Shown here: positions 26,682 to 35,615 of the stretch, one piece after another | How the letters are laid out: every line of letters starts with the position of its first letter | Position numbering within the stretch: position 1 is the stretch's first letter | Assembly (NCBI RefSeq): GCF_018614055.1 | Contig: NZ_JAGGPB010000045.1 | Span: forward strand, 1-64,000 | From: Streptomyces sp. ISL-98 | GTDB lineage: Bacteria > Actinomycetota > Actinomycetes > Streptomycetales > Streptomycetaceae | Length of the DNA stretch: 64,000 nucleotides | Direction: 5' to 3' | Program-made: the position numbers and the translations under genes | The notes under the pieces: model-generated | Seen by the model: the letters and a program-made list of their open reading frames with translations, nothing else | Told to the model about the DNA's origin: nothing | Database searches by the model: none

Positions 26682-26906
26682 TGCCCGGCGGCGACGTCAA
26701 GGGGTGTGCGCGACCTGTGGATAACCGGCCGCCCGCCGGACCCGTCCCCGGACCCGCCCGCCGGACCCGCCCTCGCACCTGTCCCGTCCCTCGCCCCGGA
26801 GTCCTACTTCGGGCGTTTCCCCTACGGGTCCGTACGCCTGGAGTCGGACACGGATCCAGCCGCCTGGTCTGACGCGAGGTGTGGTCTGCGCCACTACCTT
26901 CGAAAT

Positions 26907-27950
26907 GTGACTGTGATCGCGACCGAAAGCCTGAGCAAGCGGTTCCCGAGGGTGACCGCGCTTGACCGGCTCTCCCTGGACATCGGACCCGGCGTGACCG
27001 GCCTGGTGGGCGCCAACGGAGCCGGCAAGTCCACCTTGATCAAGATTCTGCTGGGTCTGTCCCCCGCCACGGAGGGCCGGGCCGCAGTGTTCGGCCTCGA
27101 TGTCGCCACCAGCGGCGGCGCCATCCGCGAGCAGGTCGGCTACATGCCCGAGCACGATGCGCTGCCACCCGACGTCTCGGCCACCGAGTTCGTCGTCCAC
27201 ATGGCGCGCATGTCCGGCCTGCCGCCCACCGCCGCCCGCGAGCGCACCGCCGACACCCTGCGCCACGTCGGGCTGTACGAGGAGCGCTACCGCCCCATCG
27301 GCGGCTACTCGACCGGCATGAAGCAGCGCGTGAAGCTGGCCCAGGCACTGGTCCACGACCCGAAGCTGGTGCTCCTCGACGAGCCGACCAACGGCCTCGA
27401 CCCGGTGGGCCGCGACGAGATGCTCGGCCTCATCCGCCGCATCTACACCGACTTCGGCATCTCGGTACTGGTCACCTCGCACCTGCTCGGCGAGCTGGAG
27501 CGCACCTGCGACCACGTCGTTGTCGTCGACGGCGGCAAGCTGCTCCGCTCCAGTTCCACCAGCGACTTCACCCGGACGACGACCACCATCGCCGTCGAAG
27601 TCACGGACACCGACACCCACCCGGACGGCACCCGCGCGCTGCGCGAGGCGCTCACCGCCGCCGGTACGACCCTCCACGCGGCGATGGAGGACGGTCTGCC
27701 GGGCGCGGGCCACATCCTGCTCGTCGAAGCGACCGGCGAAGAGACGTACGACCTGGTGCGGGACACCGTGGCGGACCTCGGAGTCGGTCTTGTACGGATG
27801 GAACAGCGCCGCCACCACATCGCCGAGGTATTCCGCACGGACGAGCACGGCCGGCCGGCGGAAAGCGGGCAGCGACAGCCCGTCGCCGCCGTCGCCGCAC
27901 AGCAGCAGGTCGCCGCAGACCAGAAGGGAGCCGGCCGCGATGGCATCTGA
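26907..27950 (+). CDS. ABC transporter ATP-binding protein 1
   Basis: About 347 residues. Walker A is GANGAGKST, the signature STGMKQR, Walker B LVLLDEPTNGLDP and the switch His SHLLGEL. The extended C-terminal 110 residues are polar, ending in a Gln/Ala-rich tail. The GTG at 26907 begins VTVIATESLSKRF; no ribosome site is seen and the message may be leaderless. It overlaps the permease gene by 11 bases. NosF/NatA-type ATPases of this sort drive export. A DnaA box (26716-26724) lies upstream. Confidence 0.88.
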   Translation: MTVIATESLSKRFPRVTALDRLSLDIGPGVTGLVGANGAGKSTLIKILLGLSPATEGRAAVFGLDVATSGGAIREQVGYMPEHDALPPDVSATEFVVHMARMSGLPPTAARERTADTLRHVGLYEERYRPIGGYSTGMKQRVKLAQALVHDPKLVLLDEPTNGLDPVGRDEMLGLIRRIYTDFGISVLVTSHLLGELERTCDHVVVVDGGKLLRSSSTSDFTRTTTTIAVEVTDTDTHPDGTRALREALTAAGTTLHAAMEDGLPGAGHILLVEATGEETYDLVRDTVADLGVGLVRMEQRRHHIAEVFRTDEHGRPAESGQRQPVAAVAAQQQVAADQKGAGRDGI

Positions 27951-28848
27951 AATCACCACACCGGGCACCGACCCGACCCGTATCCACAACATCGGCTACC
28001 GATCGTACGACGGCCCCCGCCTCGGCCGTGCGTACGCGCGCCGCTCGCTCTTCTCGCAGTCACTGCGCGGGGCGTACGGACTGGGCCGCAGCGCCAAGTC
28101 CAAGGTGCTGCCGATGATTCTCTTCGCGGTGATGTGCCTGGTCGCGGCGATCATTGTCGCGGTGGCGGTCGCTGCCCCTGTGGAAATGAAGGACCTGCCG
28201 GTCACGTACACGCGGTACGCGATCTACCTGCAGGCCGTCATCGCCCTCTACCTCGCCTCCCAGGCTCCGCAGTCCGTCTCGCGCGACCTGCGCTTCAAAA
28301 CCGTCCCACTGTATTTCTCACGCCCCATCGAGCGCAGCGACTACGTCCTCGCCAAGTACGCGGCGATGGCCTCGGCCCTCTTCGTCCTCACGGCGACACC
28401 CCTGGTGATCCTGTACGCAGGCGCCCTGCTCGCCGAATTCGACTTCGCGGACCAGACGAAGGGGTTCGCACAGGGACTGGTCTCCGTGGCACTGCTCTCC
28501 GTCCTCTTCGCCGGTCTCGGCCTCGTGATGGCCGCACTGACCCCGCGCCGCGGCTTCGGCGTCGCCGCCGTCATCGCCGTACTGACCATCTCGTACGGAG
28601 CCGTGTCCACCGTCCAGGCCATCGCCTGGGAGCAGGGCGCGAACAGTGCGGTGGAATGGCTCGGCCTCTTCTCGCCCGTCACCCTCATCGACGGCGTACA
28701 GACGGCCTTCCTCGGCGCCACCTCTGCCTTCCCCGGAGGGGAAGGCCCCTCGGCCGGCAGCGGCATGGTCTACCTGCTCGTCCTCCTCGCGCTCAGCTTC
28801 GGCTCGTACGCCGTACTGATGCGCCGTTACCGAAAGGTCGGGCTGTGA
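27940..28848 (+). CDS. ABC-2 type permease 1
   Basis: 302 residues with six hydrophobic segments (roughly 65-88, 100-118, 140-165, 175-200, 205-225 and the C-terminal 275-297). DLRFKTVPLYFSRPIERSDYV between helices 2 and 3 is the pattern of NosY/ABC-2 membrane subunits (quoted as RFKTVPLYFSRPIERSDY). The ATG at 27940 follows AAGGGAG inside the ATPase gene. It pairs with ATPase 1. Confidence 0.85.
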   Translation: MASEITTPGTDPTRIHNIGYRSYDGPRLGRAYARRSLFSQSLRGAYGLGRSAKSKVLPMILFAVMCLVAAIIVAVAVAAPVEMKDLPVTYTRYAIYLQAVIALYLASQAPQSVSRDLRFKTVPLYFSRPIERSDYVLAKYAAMASALFVLTATPLVILYAGALLAEFDFADQTKGFAQGLVSVALLSVLFAGLGLVMAALTPRRGFGVAAVIAVLTISYGAVSTVQAIAWEQGANSAVEWLGLFSPVTLIDGVQTAFLGATSAFPGGEGPSAGSGMVYLLVLLALSFGSYAVLMRRYRKVGL

Positions 28849-29756
28849 CCACCATCGACATCGACCACACCTCGCGCTGGTTCGGCAATGTGGTGGCGGT
28901 CAACGACATCACGATGCGGGTCGGCCCCGGCGTGACCGGACTGCTCGGCCCCAACGGCGCCGGCAAGTCCACCCTGATCAACATGATGGGCGGCTTCCTC
29001 GCCCCCTCCACCGGCACCGTCACCCTCGACGGGAAGCCGATCTGGCGCAACGAAGCCGTGTACAAGCACATCGGGATCGTGCCCGAGCGGGAGGCGATGT
29101 ACGACTTCCTCACGGGCCGCGAATTCGTCGTCGCCAACGCCGAATTGCACGGACTGGAGGCCGGCGCGGCGGACAAGGCGCTCGCCACCGTCGAGATGGA
29201 GTACGCACAGGACCGCAAGATCGCGACGTACAGCAAGGGCATGCGCCAGCGCGTGAAGATGGCGTCCGCCCTGGTCCACGACCCGTCCGTGCTGCTCCTC
29301 GACGAGCCCTTCAACGGCATGGACCCACGCCAGCGCATGCAGCTCATGGACCTGCTGCGACGGATGGGCGCGGAGGGCCGCACCGTCCTGTTCTCCTCCC
29401 ACATCCTGGAGGAGGTCGAACAGCTCGCCTCGCACATCGAGGTGATCGTGGCGGGACGTCATGCGGCCTCCGGCGACTTCCGCAGGATCCGCCGCCTGAT
29501 GACGGACCGCCCGCACCGCTATCTCGTACGGTCCAGCGACGACCGCGCGCTCGCCGCCGCGCTGATTGCGGACCCGTCGACGGCGGGCATCGAAGTGGAC
29601 CTGAAGGAAGGCGCACTGCGCATCCAGGCCGTCGACTTCGGCCGCTTCACCGAGCTGCTCCCGCAGGTCGCGCGTGCGCACGGCATCCGGCTCCTCACGG
29701 TCTCGCCGTCCGACGAGTCCCTCGAGTCGGTCTTCTCCTACCTCGTAGCGGCCTGA
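28845..29756 (+). CDS. ABC transporter ATP-binding protein 2
   Basis: 303 residues. Walker A GPNGAGKST, signature YSKGMRQR, Walker B VLLLDEPFNGMDP and SSHILEEVEQLA are all intact. The GTG at 28845 overlaps the TGA of permease 1 (GTGA), so translation is coupled. It is clearly a paralogue of ATPase 1 (both have IGPGVTGL or VGPGVTGL before Walker A), indicating an operon made by duplication of an ATPase/permease pair. The substrate is unknown. Confidence 0.9.
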   Translation: MTTIDIDHTSRWFGNVVAVNDITMRVGPGVTGLLGPNGAGKSTLINMMGGFLAPSTGTVTLDGKPIWRNEAVYKHIGIVPEREAMYDFLTGREFVVANAELHGLEAGAADKALATVEMEYAQDRKIATYSKGMRQRVKMASALVHDPSVLLLDEPFNGMDPRQRMQLMDLLRRMGAEGRTVLFSSHILEEVEQLASHIEVIVAGRHAASGDFRRIRRLMTDRPHRYLVRSSDDRALAAALIADPSTAGIEVDLKEGALRIQAVDFGRFTELLPQVARAHGIRLLTVSPSDESLESVFSYLVAA

Positions 29757-29774
29757 AAGGAGCTTGCAGCGATC

Positions 29775-30494
29775 ATGTACGAACCCACAGTCGCCCGGCT
29801 CACCTACCGGGCCCTCCTCGGCCGCCGCCGGGCAGCCGTCCTCTTCATCCTGCCGGCCCTGCTGCTGGTCATCGCGGTCGCGGTACGGGTCCTCACGGGC
29901 GCGGACGACCAGGTGGCCGCCGATGTGCTCGGCGGTTTCGCGCTCGCCACGATGATCCCGCTGATCGGTGTGATCGCGGGCACGGGGGCGATCGGCCCGG
30001 AGATCGACGACGGCTCGATCGTCTATCTGCTCTCCAAGCCGGTGAAGCGGTCCACGATCATCTTCACCAAGCTCATCGTTGCGATCGCCGTGACGATGGC
30101 CTTCTCCGCGATCCCCACCTTCATCGCCGGCATGATCCTCAACGGCAACGGCGGACAGATCGCGATCGCCTATACGGTCGCGGCGCTCGTCGCCTCGATC
30201 GCATACAGCGCGATCTTCCTGCTGCTCGGTACGGTCACCCGGCACGCGGTGGTCTTCGGGCTGGTCTACGCGCTGGTGTGGGAGACCCTGTTCGGCAGCC
30301 TCGTGCCCGGCGCGCGCACGCTCAGTGTCCAGCAGTGGGCGCTGTCCCTGGCGGAACGGATCGGCGCGAACGGCACGATCACCTCGGACGTCGCACTGCC
30401 TACGGCGGCGGTCCTGCTGGCGGCGGTCACGGCGGCGGCGACTTGGTACGCGGGCCAGAAGCTGCGGACGCTGACGCTCGCGGGCGAGGAGTAG
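29775..30494 (+). CDS. ABC-2 type permease 2
   Basis: 239 residues, six predicted helices. It starts MYEPTVARLTYRALLGRRRA and contains GPEIDDGSIVYLLSKPVKRS, the cytoplasmic loop common to this permease group. It is 18 bp after ATPase 2, with AAGGAG before the ATG. It completes the four-gene transporter operon and is followed by a strong terminator. Confidence 0.85.
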   Translation: MYEPTVARLTYRALLGRRRAAVLFILPALLLVIAVAVRVLTGADDQVAADVLGGFALATMIPLIGVIAGTGAIGPEIDDGSIVYLLSKPVKRSTIIFTKLIVAIAVTMAFSAIPTFIAGMILNGNGGQIAIAYTVAALVASIAYSAIFLLLGTVTRHAVVFGLVYALVWETLFGSLVPGARTLSVQQWALSLAERIGANGTITSDVALPTAAVLLAAVTAAATWYAGQKLRTLTLAGEE

Positions 30495-30512
30495 AAGCGG
30501 AACGCCTTCGTC

Positions 30513-30545
30513 CGTCAACCCCTGCCCTGTGGGCGGGGGTTGACG
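30513..30545 (+). terminator. terminator of the ABC transporter operon
   Basis: CGTCAACCCC pairs with GGGGTTGACG, with an inner CCC/GGG pair over TGT, 18 bp after the last permease. The 13-bp stem is GC-rich, with no T run, as is usual in Streptomyces. Confidence 0.75.
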
Positions 30546-30763
30546 CATTTCCGCGAAACTGTACGTTTATCGGCTCGTTGTTCACCCTGCGTGGAGGCAA
30601 CTGGGATCTGTGACGTCGAGCGTTCGTGAATTTGGGGATTGCCGGTGCCGGAGCGAATCCGGGCCGGTCACAAGAGTGAGTAGCCACCTTGAGCGTCCTC
30701 CGCCCCTGAAAGCCCGGGGACAGGGCTGTCCATCGCCGGCTTTCACGAACGGAAGGCATCCTC

Positions 30764-31480
30764 ATGCCATCGGAAGTCACCCTGCTCGAATCGCGCACGA
30801 TGCGCGACGAGCACCTGGGCCGCATCGACGTCCTCGACAAGGTCAAGGCGCTTGTCATGCTCCCGGACGGAATTTACGTCCGCACAGAGGACGTGGCCCG
30901 GTATTTCGAAGTATCCACAGAGGTCCTGAAGAAGGTCGTCCAGCGCCATCGGGAGGAACTCAACGAGAACGGGTTGCAAGTACTGCGAGGCGATGACCTG
31001 CGGGTCTTCCATAGGGACATCTTGTCCCTATGGAGCGACGACCTGGGGACAAGTTATCCACAGGCCGCCACTCAACTCACGTTGTACACCCGCCGAGCGG
31101 TGCTCAACATGGCGATGCTTCTTCGCGACAGCGACATCGCCCGCTGCGTCCGTACGTACCTCCTCGATGCCGAGGAGAGCGGCTGGCGCGAGGGCTACGC
31201 CTCGCTCGACCGGCGCGTCACCAAGGTCGAGTCCCACCTGGACTCGGTCGGGCACGCGCTCCAAGAGCTCGGCCCCGTCATCAACGGGATCTCGGTACGG
31301 CTGGACCGGCTCGACCGGCGGCTCGAAACCACCAACCAGGTCGTCGGCGCCATCAGCAACCGCCTCTGCGACCTCTCCGACGACATGCGGCGGATGGAGC
31401 ACCGCATGGACAAAAAGCTGGACGCCGTCTCCCATCGGCTGAGCGCTCTGGAGCGCAGCCAGCGGCGTAAGCGCCGCTGA
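30764..31480 (+). CDS. antirepressor-like DNA-binding protein with C-terminal coiled coil
   Basis: 238 residues. The first 130 suggest a winged-helix or phage antirepressor-like (Rha/KilA-N type) fold: VRTEDVARYFEVSTEVLKKV, LRVFHRDILSLW, and LYTRRAVLNMAMLLRDS with CVRTYLLDAEE, like the segment where Rha proteins recognise replication or repressor functions. Residues 140-235 are a long charged coiled coil ending in RSQRRKRR. The assignment is from pattern only. ATG 30764 follows GGAAGG. The gene contains an exact DnaA box (TTATCCACA, 31054-31062) and a one-mismatch box at 30911. It stands alone. Confidence 0.6.
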   Translation: MPSEVTLLESRTMRDEHLGRIDVLDKVKALVMLPDGIYVRTEDVARYFEVSTEVLKKVVQRHREELNENGLQVLRGDDLRVFHRDILSLWSDDLGTSYPQAATQLTLYTRRAVLNMAMLLRDSDIARCVRTYLLDAEESGWREGYASLDRRVTKVESHLDSVGHALQELGPVINGISVRLDRLDRRLETTNQVVGAISNRLCDLSDDMRRMEHRMDKKLDAVSHRLSALERSQRRKRR

Positions 31481-31523
31481 TCCTCCGCTGATACCGGCCG
31501 CTGTCGAGGACCTCGGGCCGCAC

Positions 31524-31883
31524 TCAGGTCAGCAGCAACCGCAGTAGTACGGCGGTGTGGCTGTGGTCCGGGTCCTTGGCGGCGGTCAGCAGGGTGACCC
31601 GGCCCGCCTTGGCGAGCGTACGCAGACCGTCCAGAGCCTCTGCCGCATCGGGGGCGGCGAGCTCGGCCTCGTAACGGCGGCCGAACTCCTCGAACTCGCC
31701 GGAAGGGCTGTGATACCAGCGACGCAGCTCGTCGGACGGCGTCAGGGCCTTCGGCCATTCGTCGACGCCCGCCGCGTCCTTGCTGAGACCGCGCGGCCAG
31801 AGCCGGTCGACCAGCACCCGGGTGCCGTCCTCGGCCGACGGCTGCTCGTACACCCTGCGCACTCGGACATCAGGTTTGCTCAC
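31524..31883 (-). CDS. DUF488 family protein
   Basis: 119 residues starting VSKPDVRVRRVYEQ. It has the family landmarks VLVDRLWPRGLSK, the WYHSP segment and LLTAAKDPDHSHT near the C-terminus. DUF488 proteins are small soluble proteins of unknown function. GTG 31883 is chosen by conservation; the ribosome site is weak. It is followed on the same strand by nothing close, and lies 41 bp after the HAD gene stop. Confidence 0.85.
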   Translation of the reverse strand: MSKPDVRVRRVYEQPSAEDGTRVLVDRLWPRGLSKDAAGVDEWPKALTPSDELRRWYHSPSGEFEEFGRRYEAELAAPDAAEALDGLRTLAKAGRVTLLTAAKDPDHSHTAVLLRLLLT

Positions 31884-31924
31884 AGGAATCAGCCTGCTAC
31901 ACGTTCCGGTCCGGCGCGCGCTCC

Positions 31925-32743
31925 TCAGCCCTGTAGCAGCTGCTCCAGCACCACCGCGATGCCGTCGTTCTCGTTCGACGCCGTGATCTCGTGGGCCACG
32001 GCCTTCAGCTCGTCGTGCGCATTGGCCATCGCCACACCGTGTGTCGCCCACCCGAACATCGGGATGTCGTTCGGCATGTCACCGAAGGCGATCGTGTCCG
32101 AGGCCTTGAGCCCCAGCCGCCGCGCCGCCAGCGACAGGCCCGTCGCCTTGCTCAGGCCCAGCGGAAGCATCTCCACCACACCCGGGCCCGCCATGACTAC
32201 GTCCACCAGGCTGCCGACCGTCTGACGCGCGACCTGCGCGAGCGCGTCGTCGCTCAGCTCGGGGTGCTGGATGTAGACCTTGTTCAGCGGCGCCGACCAC
32301 AGATCAGCGGGGTCCTTGAACGGTACGTACGGAAGCGGGCCTTCCTGCACCTGGTACCCGGGGCCGACCAGCACCGCCCCCTGCAGACCGTCGCGGCTGG
32401 CGGCGAGCGCCAGCGGACCGACCTCCGCCTCGATCTTGGAGAGCGCGAGCCCGGCCAGTTGCCGGTCCAGCGTCACCGAGGTCAGCAGCCGGTGCTCACC
32501 GGCGTGGTAGACCTGCGCGCCCTGGCCGCAGACCGCGAGGCCTTCGTAGCCCAGGTCGTCCAGGATGTGCCGGGTCCACGGGACCGCACGTCCGGTGACG
32601 ACGATGTGGGCCGCGCCCGCCGCCGTGGCGGCGGCGAGCGCGTCGCGCGTACGGGCCGAGACCGTCTCGTCGGAGCGCAGCAGCGTCCCGTCGAGGTCGG
32701 TCGCGACAAGCTTGTACGGAAAAGGGGCGGAGCGAAGGCTCAC
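31925..32743 (-). CDS. Cof-type HAD phosphatase coupled to serS
   Basis: 272 residues. Motifs are LVATDLDGTLL, VTGR and AFGDMPNDIPMF, with a C2-type cap. Its GTG (32743) overlaps the serS stop, so it is translated with serS. The coupling to seryl-tRNA synthetase suggests a housekeeping or repair role, but the substrate is not known. It is a paralogue of the protein at 18362-19231. Confidence 0.87.
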   Translation of the reverse strand: MSLRSAPFPYKLVATDLDGTLLRSDETVSARTRDALAAATAAGAAHIVVTGRAVPWTRHILDDLGYEGLAVCGQGAQVYHAGEHRLLTSVTLDRQLAGLALSKIEAEVGPLALAASRDGLQGAVLVGPGYQVQEGPLPYVPFKDPADLWSAPLNKVYIQHPELSDDALAQVARQTVGSLVDVVMAGPGVVEMLPLGLSKATGLSLAARRLGLKASDTIAFGDMPNDIPMFGWATHGVAMANAHDELKAVAHEITASNENDGIAVVLEQLLQG

Positions 32744-34017
32744 TTGGTGATCGGCTCCAGCACTTCACGGCCGCCCAGGTACGGACGGAGCACCTCGGGC
32801 ACCCGCACCGAACCGTCCGCCAGCTGGTGGTTCTCCAGGATCGCCACAATCGTGCGCGGTACGGCGCACAGCGTGCCGTTCAGCGTCGCGAGCGGCTGGA
32901 CCTTCTTGCCGTCGCGCATACGGACCGACAGCCTCCGGGCCTGGAAGCCGCCGCAGTTCGACGCGGACGTCAGCTCGCGGTACTTGCCCTGCGTCGGGAT
33001 CCACGCCTCGCAGTCGAACTTGCGCGAGGCGGAGGAGCCCAGGTCGCCCGTGGCCACGTCGATCACCTGGAAGGGCAGTTCCAGGCCGGTCAGCCACTGC
33101 TTCTCCCACTCCAGGAGCCGCTGGTGCTCGGCCTCCGCGTCCTCGGGATTGACGTACGAGAACATCTCGACCTTGTCGAACTGGTGCACCCGGAAGATGC
33201 CCCGGGTGTCCTTGCCGTACGTACCGGCCTCGCGCCGGAAGCAGGGCGAGAAGCCGGCGTAGCGCAGCGGCAGCTTGTCCGCGTCGATGATCTCGTCCAT
33301 GTGGTACGCCGCGAGGGGGACCTCGGAGGTGCCGACCAGGTAGTAGTCGTCCTTCTCCAGGTGGTACACGTTCTCGGAGGCCTGGCCGAGGAAGCCCGTG
33401 CCCTCCATGGCGCGCGGGCGGACCAGCGCGGGCGTGAGCATCGGGATGAAGCCGGCCTCGGTCGCCTGCGCGATCGCCGCGTTCACCAGCGCCAGTTCGA
33501 GCAGCGCGCCGACACCCGTCAGGTAGTAGAAGCGCGAGCCGGACACCTTGGCGCCGCGCTCGACGTCGATGGCGCCGAGCGCCTCGCCGAGCTCCAGGTG
33601 GTCCTTGGGCTCGAAGCCCTCGGCGCCGAAGTCGCGGATCGTGCCGTGCGTCTCCAGAACGACGAAGTCTTCTTCGCCGCCGACCGGTACGTCGGCGTGC
33701 ACGATGTTGCCGAGCTGGAGGAGCAGCCGCTTGGACTCCTCGGCCGCCTCGTCCTGCTCGGCGTCGGCCGCCTTGACGGCGGCGGAGAGCTCGGCGGCCT
33801 TCTTCAGCAGCTCGGCCTTCTCGTCGCCGGTGGCCTTGGGGATGAGTTTGCCGAGCGACTTCTGCTCGGAGCGGAGTTCGTCGAAGCGGACGCCGGACGA
33901 CCTGCGCCGCTCGTCGGCGGAGAGGAGGGCGTCGACGAGCGCGACGTCCTCTCCACGGGCGCGCTGGGAGGCGCGAACACGGTCGGGGTCCTCACGGAGC
34001 AGGCGAAGGTCAATCAC
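32740..34017 (-). CDS. serS: seryl-tRNA synthetase
   Basis: 425 residues, class II synthetase. An N-terminal antiparallel coiled coil (about 30-100) reads the tRNA-Ser variable arm. The catalytic domain carries the class II motifs: TPALVRPRAMEGTGF, FRREAGTYGKDTRGIFRVHQF (quoted in part: RVHQFDKVEMF) and a motif 3 region with NGTLCAVPRT. The GTG at 34017 follows GGTGGGG. A cognate tRNA-Ser gene lies at 51995. Confidence 0.97.
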   Translation of the reverse strand: MIDLRLLREDPDRVRASQRARGEDVALVDALLSADERRRSSGVRFDELRSEQKSLGKLIPKATGDEKAELLKKAAELSAAVKAADAEQDEAAEESKRLLLQLGNIVHADVPVGGEEDFVVLETHGTIRDFGAEGFEPKDHLELGEALGAIDVERGAKVSGSRFYYLTGVGALLELALVNAAIAQATEAGFIPMLTPALVRPRAMEGTGFLGQASENVYHLEKDDYYLVGTSEVPLAAYHMDEIIDADKLPLRYAGFSPCFRREAGTYGKDTRGIFRVHQFDKVEMFSYVNPEDAEAEHQRLLEWEKQWLTGLELPFQVIDVATGDLGSSASRKFDCEAWIPTQGKYRELTSASNCGGFQARRLSVRMRDGKKVQPLATLNGTLCAVPRTIVAILENHQLADGSVRVPEVLRPYLGGREVLEPITK

Positions 34018-34623
34018 CCCACCAGGCTACCCGCGACCGCTTGCGGCCATCGACTTGATATTGCATTGCATGGCAATTTGCCCGAATTGCCCATATTGGG
34101 AATGCTCGCGAGAATCGCCGCACGTGCCCGCCGGTGCGCGTCAATAAAACAGGCACTATTCCCCGAAACAGGGCACTTTCCGTCGGTCGCGTTGACGCTT
34201 CTTCCTTGCGGCGAACGGGAGTTGGCGGACCGGTTGTCCACAGGAATGCACTACCCCGGAAGGTTATCCACAGGCTGTGCGAAAGATCTGTGGATGCCGG
34301 AAGGGATCGTTCCGAATGGTGCATGCGGGGCGGAAGATTCCCCGGTCAAACCCAGTTCACACGCTCATTCGGGTGGGAATTACTCGCTCTAAAGAGTTGA
34401 TCAATGGAATTGAGGTGACGTCACCCGACCTGACGACCTGTGGACGGAAGGGTGCCCTCTGAGGAGATTTGTCGACCATGTCGGGATACGTTGTCGACTT
34501 GTCCCCAGGTCGAGAAGCAGTCCTGTGGATAACTTCTGTGGGTAACGCAAATCTGCAGGTAGGACTAGCGCGAGCAGGGCTTGTGCGGCCGTGCCCCCGT
34601 GCGGCTCAGCTGATACGGGCCGA
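34018..34623. other. 606-bp non-coding region with AT-rich block and DnaA boxes
   Basis: No credible gene was found between the serS start and the pheA stop, both transcribed leftward. The serS-proximal part (about 34050-34120) is unusually AT-rich for this chromosome, with TTGATATTGCATTGC and a CCCATATTGGG-like palindrome. The rest holds most of the window's DnaA boxes. The serS promoter must lie here. Confidence 0.7.
34234..34545. promoter_or_regulatory. DnaA-box cluster between pheA and serS
   Basis: Exact boxes: TTGTCCACA (34234-34242), TTATCCACA (34264-34272) and reverse-oriented TGTGGATAA (34524-34532). One-mismatch boxes: TTGTCCCCA (34499-34507) and TGTGGGTAA (34537-34545). Weaker two-mismatch sites are at 34289 and 34439. 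Five good sites in 312 bp beside an AT-rich stretch is far above chance for a roughly 70% GC genome. It resembles the high-affinity clusters (D78, H24, H69) reported near S. coelicolor oriC, but which one, if any, is not known. Confidence 0.75.
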
Positions 34624-35559
34624 TCAGGCCCGGCCGTCCTGACTGCGCGCCAGCCACTCCGACGCCGCCACGAATTCCGCGTCCGACGTCCCCGCCCGCA
34701 GCGCCCGCACGTCCTCGACCGACACCCCGGCCCTCGGATACGACCCGAGGAACCGCACATTCGGGCAGATCCGCTTGAGCCCCATCAGTGCCTCGCCCAC
34801 CCGCCGGTCCGAGATGTGCCCCTCGGCGTCCACGGCGAAGCAGTAGTTGCCGATCCCCGCCCCCGTCGGCCGCGACTGGATCAGCATCAGGTTGACCCCG
34901 CGCACCGCGAACTCCTGGAGCAGTTCGAGCAGCGCACCCGGGTGGTCGTCGCCCAGCCAGATGACCACCGACGTCTTGTCCGCACCGGTCGGCGCGGCCG
35001 GCCGCCCGGGACGGCCCACCAGCACGAAGCGCGTCTGCGCGTTCACCGCGTCGTGGATCTCGGTGACGAGCGGTTCGAGGCCGTACTTCGCCGCCGCGAA
35101 CTCACCCGCGAAGGCCGCGTCGTACCGGCCCTCCTGGACCAGCCGCGCGCCGTCCGCGTTCGACGCCGCCGACTCCCACAGCACGTCCGGCAGATTCGCC
35201 GCCATCCAGTTGCGCACCTGCGGCTGAGCGGCCGGGTGCGCGGTGACCGTCTTGATGTCGCCGAGCTTCGTGCCGGGGCGCACCAGCAGCGCGAAGCTGA
35301 TGGAGAGCAGCACCTCGCGGTAGATCATCAGCGGTTCGCCGGACGTCAGCTCGTCGAGGGTCGCGGTGATCCCGCCCTCGACGGAGTTCTCGATCGGTAC
35401 GAGCGCCGCCGCCGCTTCCCCGCTGCGTACCGCGTCGAGCGCGGCCGGCACGGACACCATCGGGACGAGCTCCCGGGTGGCGGCTTCCGGAAGCGTACGG
35501 AGGGCGACCTCGGTGAAGGTGCCCTCGGGGCCGAGATAGGCATAGCGCGTTGCCGACAT
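34624..35559 (-). CDS. pheA: prephenate dehydratase
   Basis: 311 residues. The catalytic domain (1-185) shows YLGPEGTFTEVA, VPIENSVEGGI and the AFAGEFAAAKYGL segment. A C-terminal ACT domain follows, with DHPGALLELLQEFAVRGVNL, the phenylalanine-binding region (quoted in part: HPGALLELLQEF). It converts prephenate to phenylpyruvate with feedback control by Phe. ATG 35559 has AAGGTG upstream. It is the stand-alone actinobacterial form, without chorismate mutase. Confidence 0.95.
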   Translation of the reverse strand: MSATRYAYLGPEGTFTEVALRTLPEAATRELVPMVSVPAALDAVRSGEAAAALVPIENSVEGGITATLDELTSGEPLMIYREVLLSISFALLVRPGTKLGDIKTVTAHPAAQPQVRNWMAANLPDVLWESAASNADGARLVQEGRYDAAFAGEFAAAKYGLEPLVTEIHDAVNAQTRFVLVGRPGRPAAPTGADKTSVVIWLGDDHPGALLELLQEFAVRGVNLMLIQSRPTGAGIGNYCFAVDAEGHISDRRVGEALMGLKRICPNVRFLGSYPRAGVSVEDVRALRAGTSDAEFVAASEWLARSQDGRA

Positions 35560-35615
35560 ACGGTCACCTTAATGCGCGCTGTGAAACAGCCCGTACGGAC
35601 AGCCGCACCGCGCCC

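Noticed and set aside
26706..26906. Extended N-terminus of ABC ATPase 1 from 26706
   Set aside because: Pro-rich translation with no ribosome site; the family begins at about 26907.
34134..34400. Small plus-strand frame in the pheA-serS gap
   Set aside because: No ribosome site, no codon bias and located over DnaA boxes.
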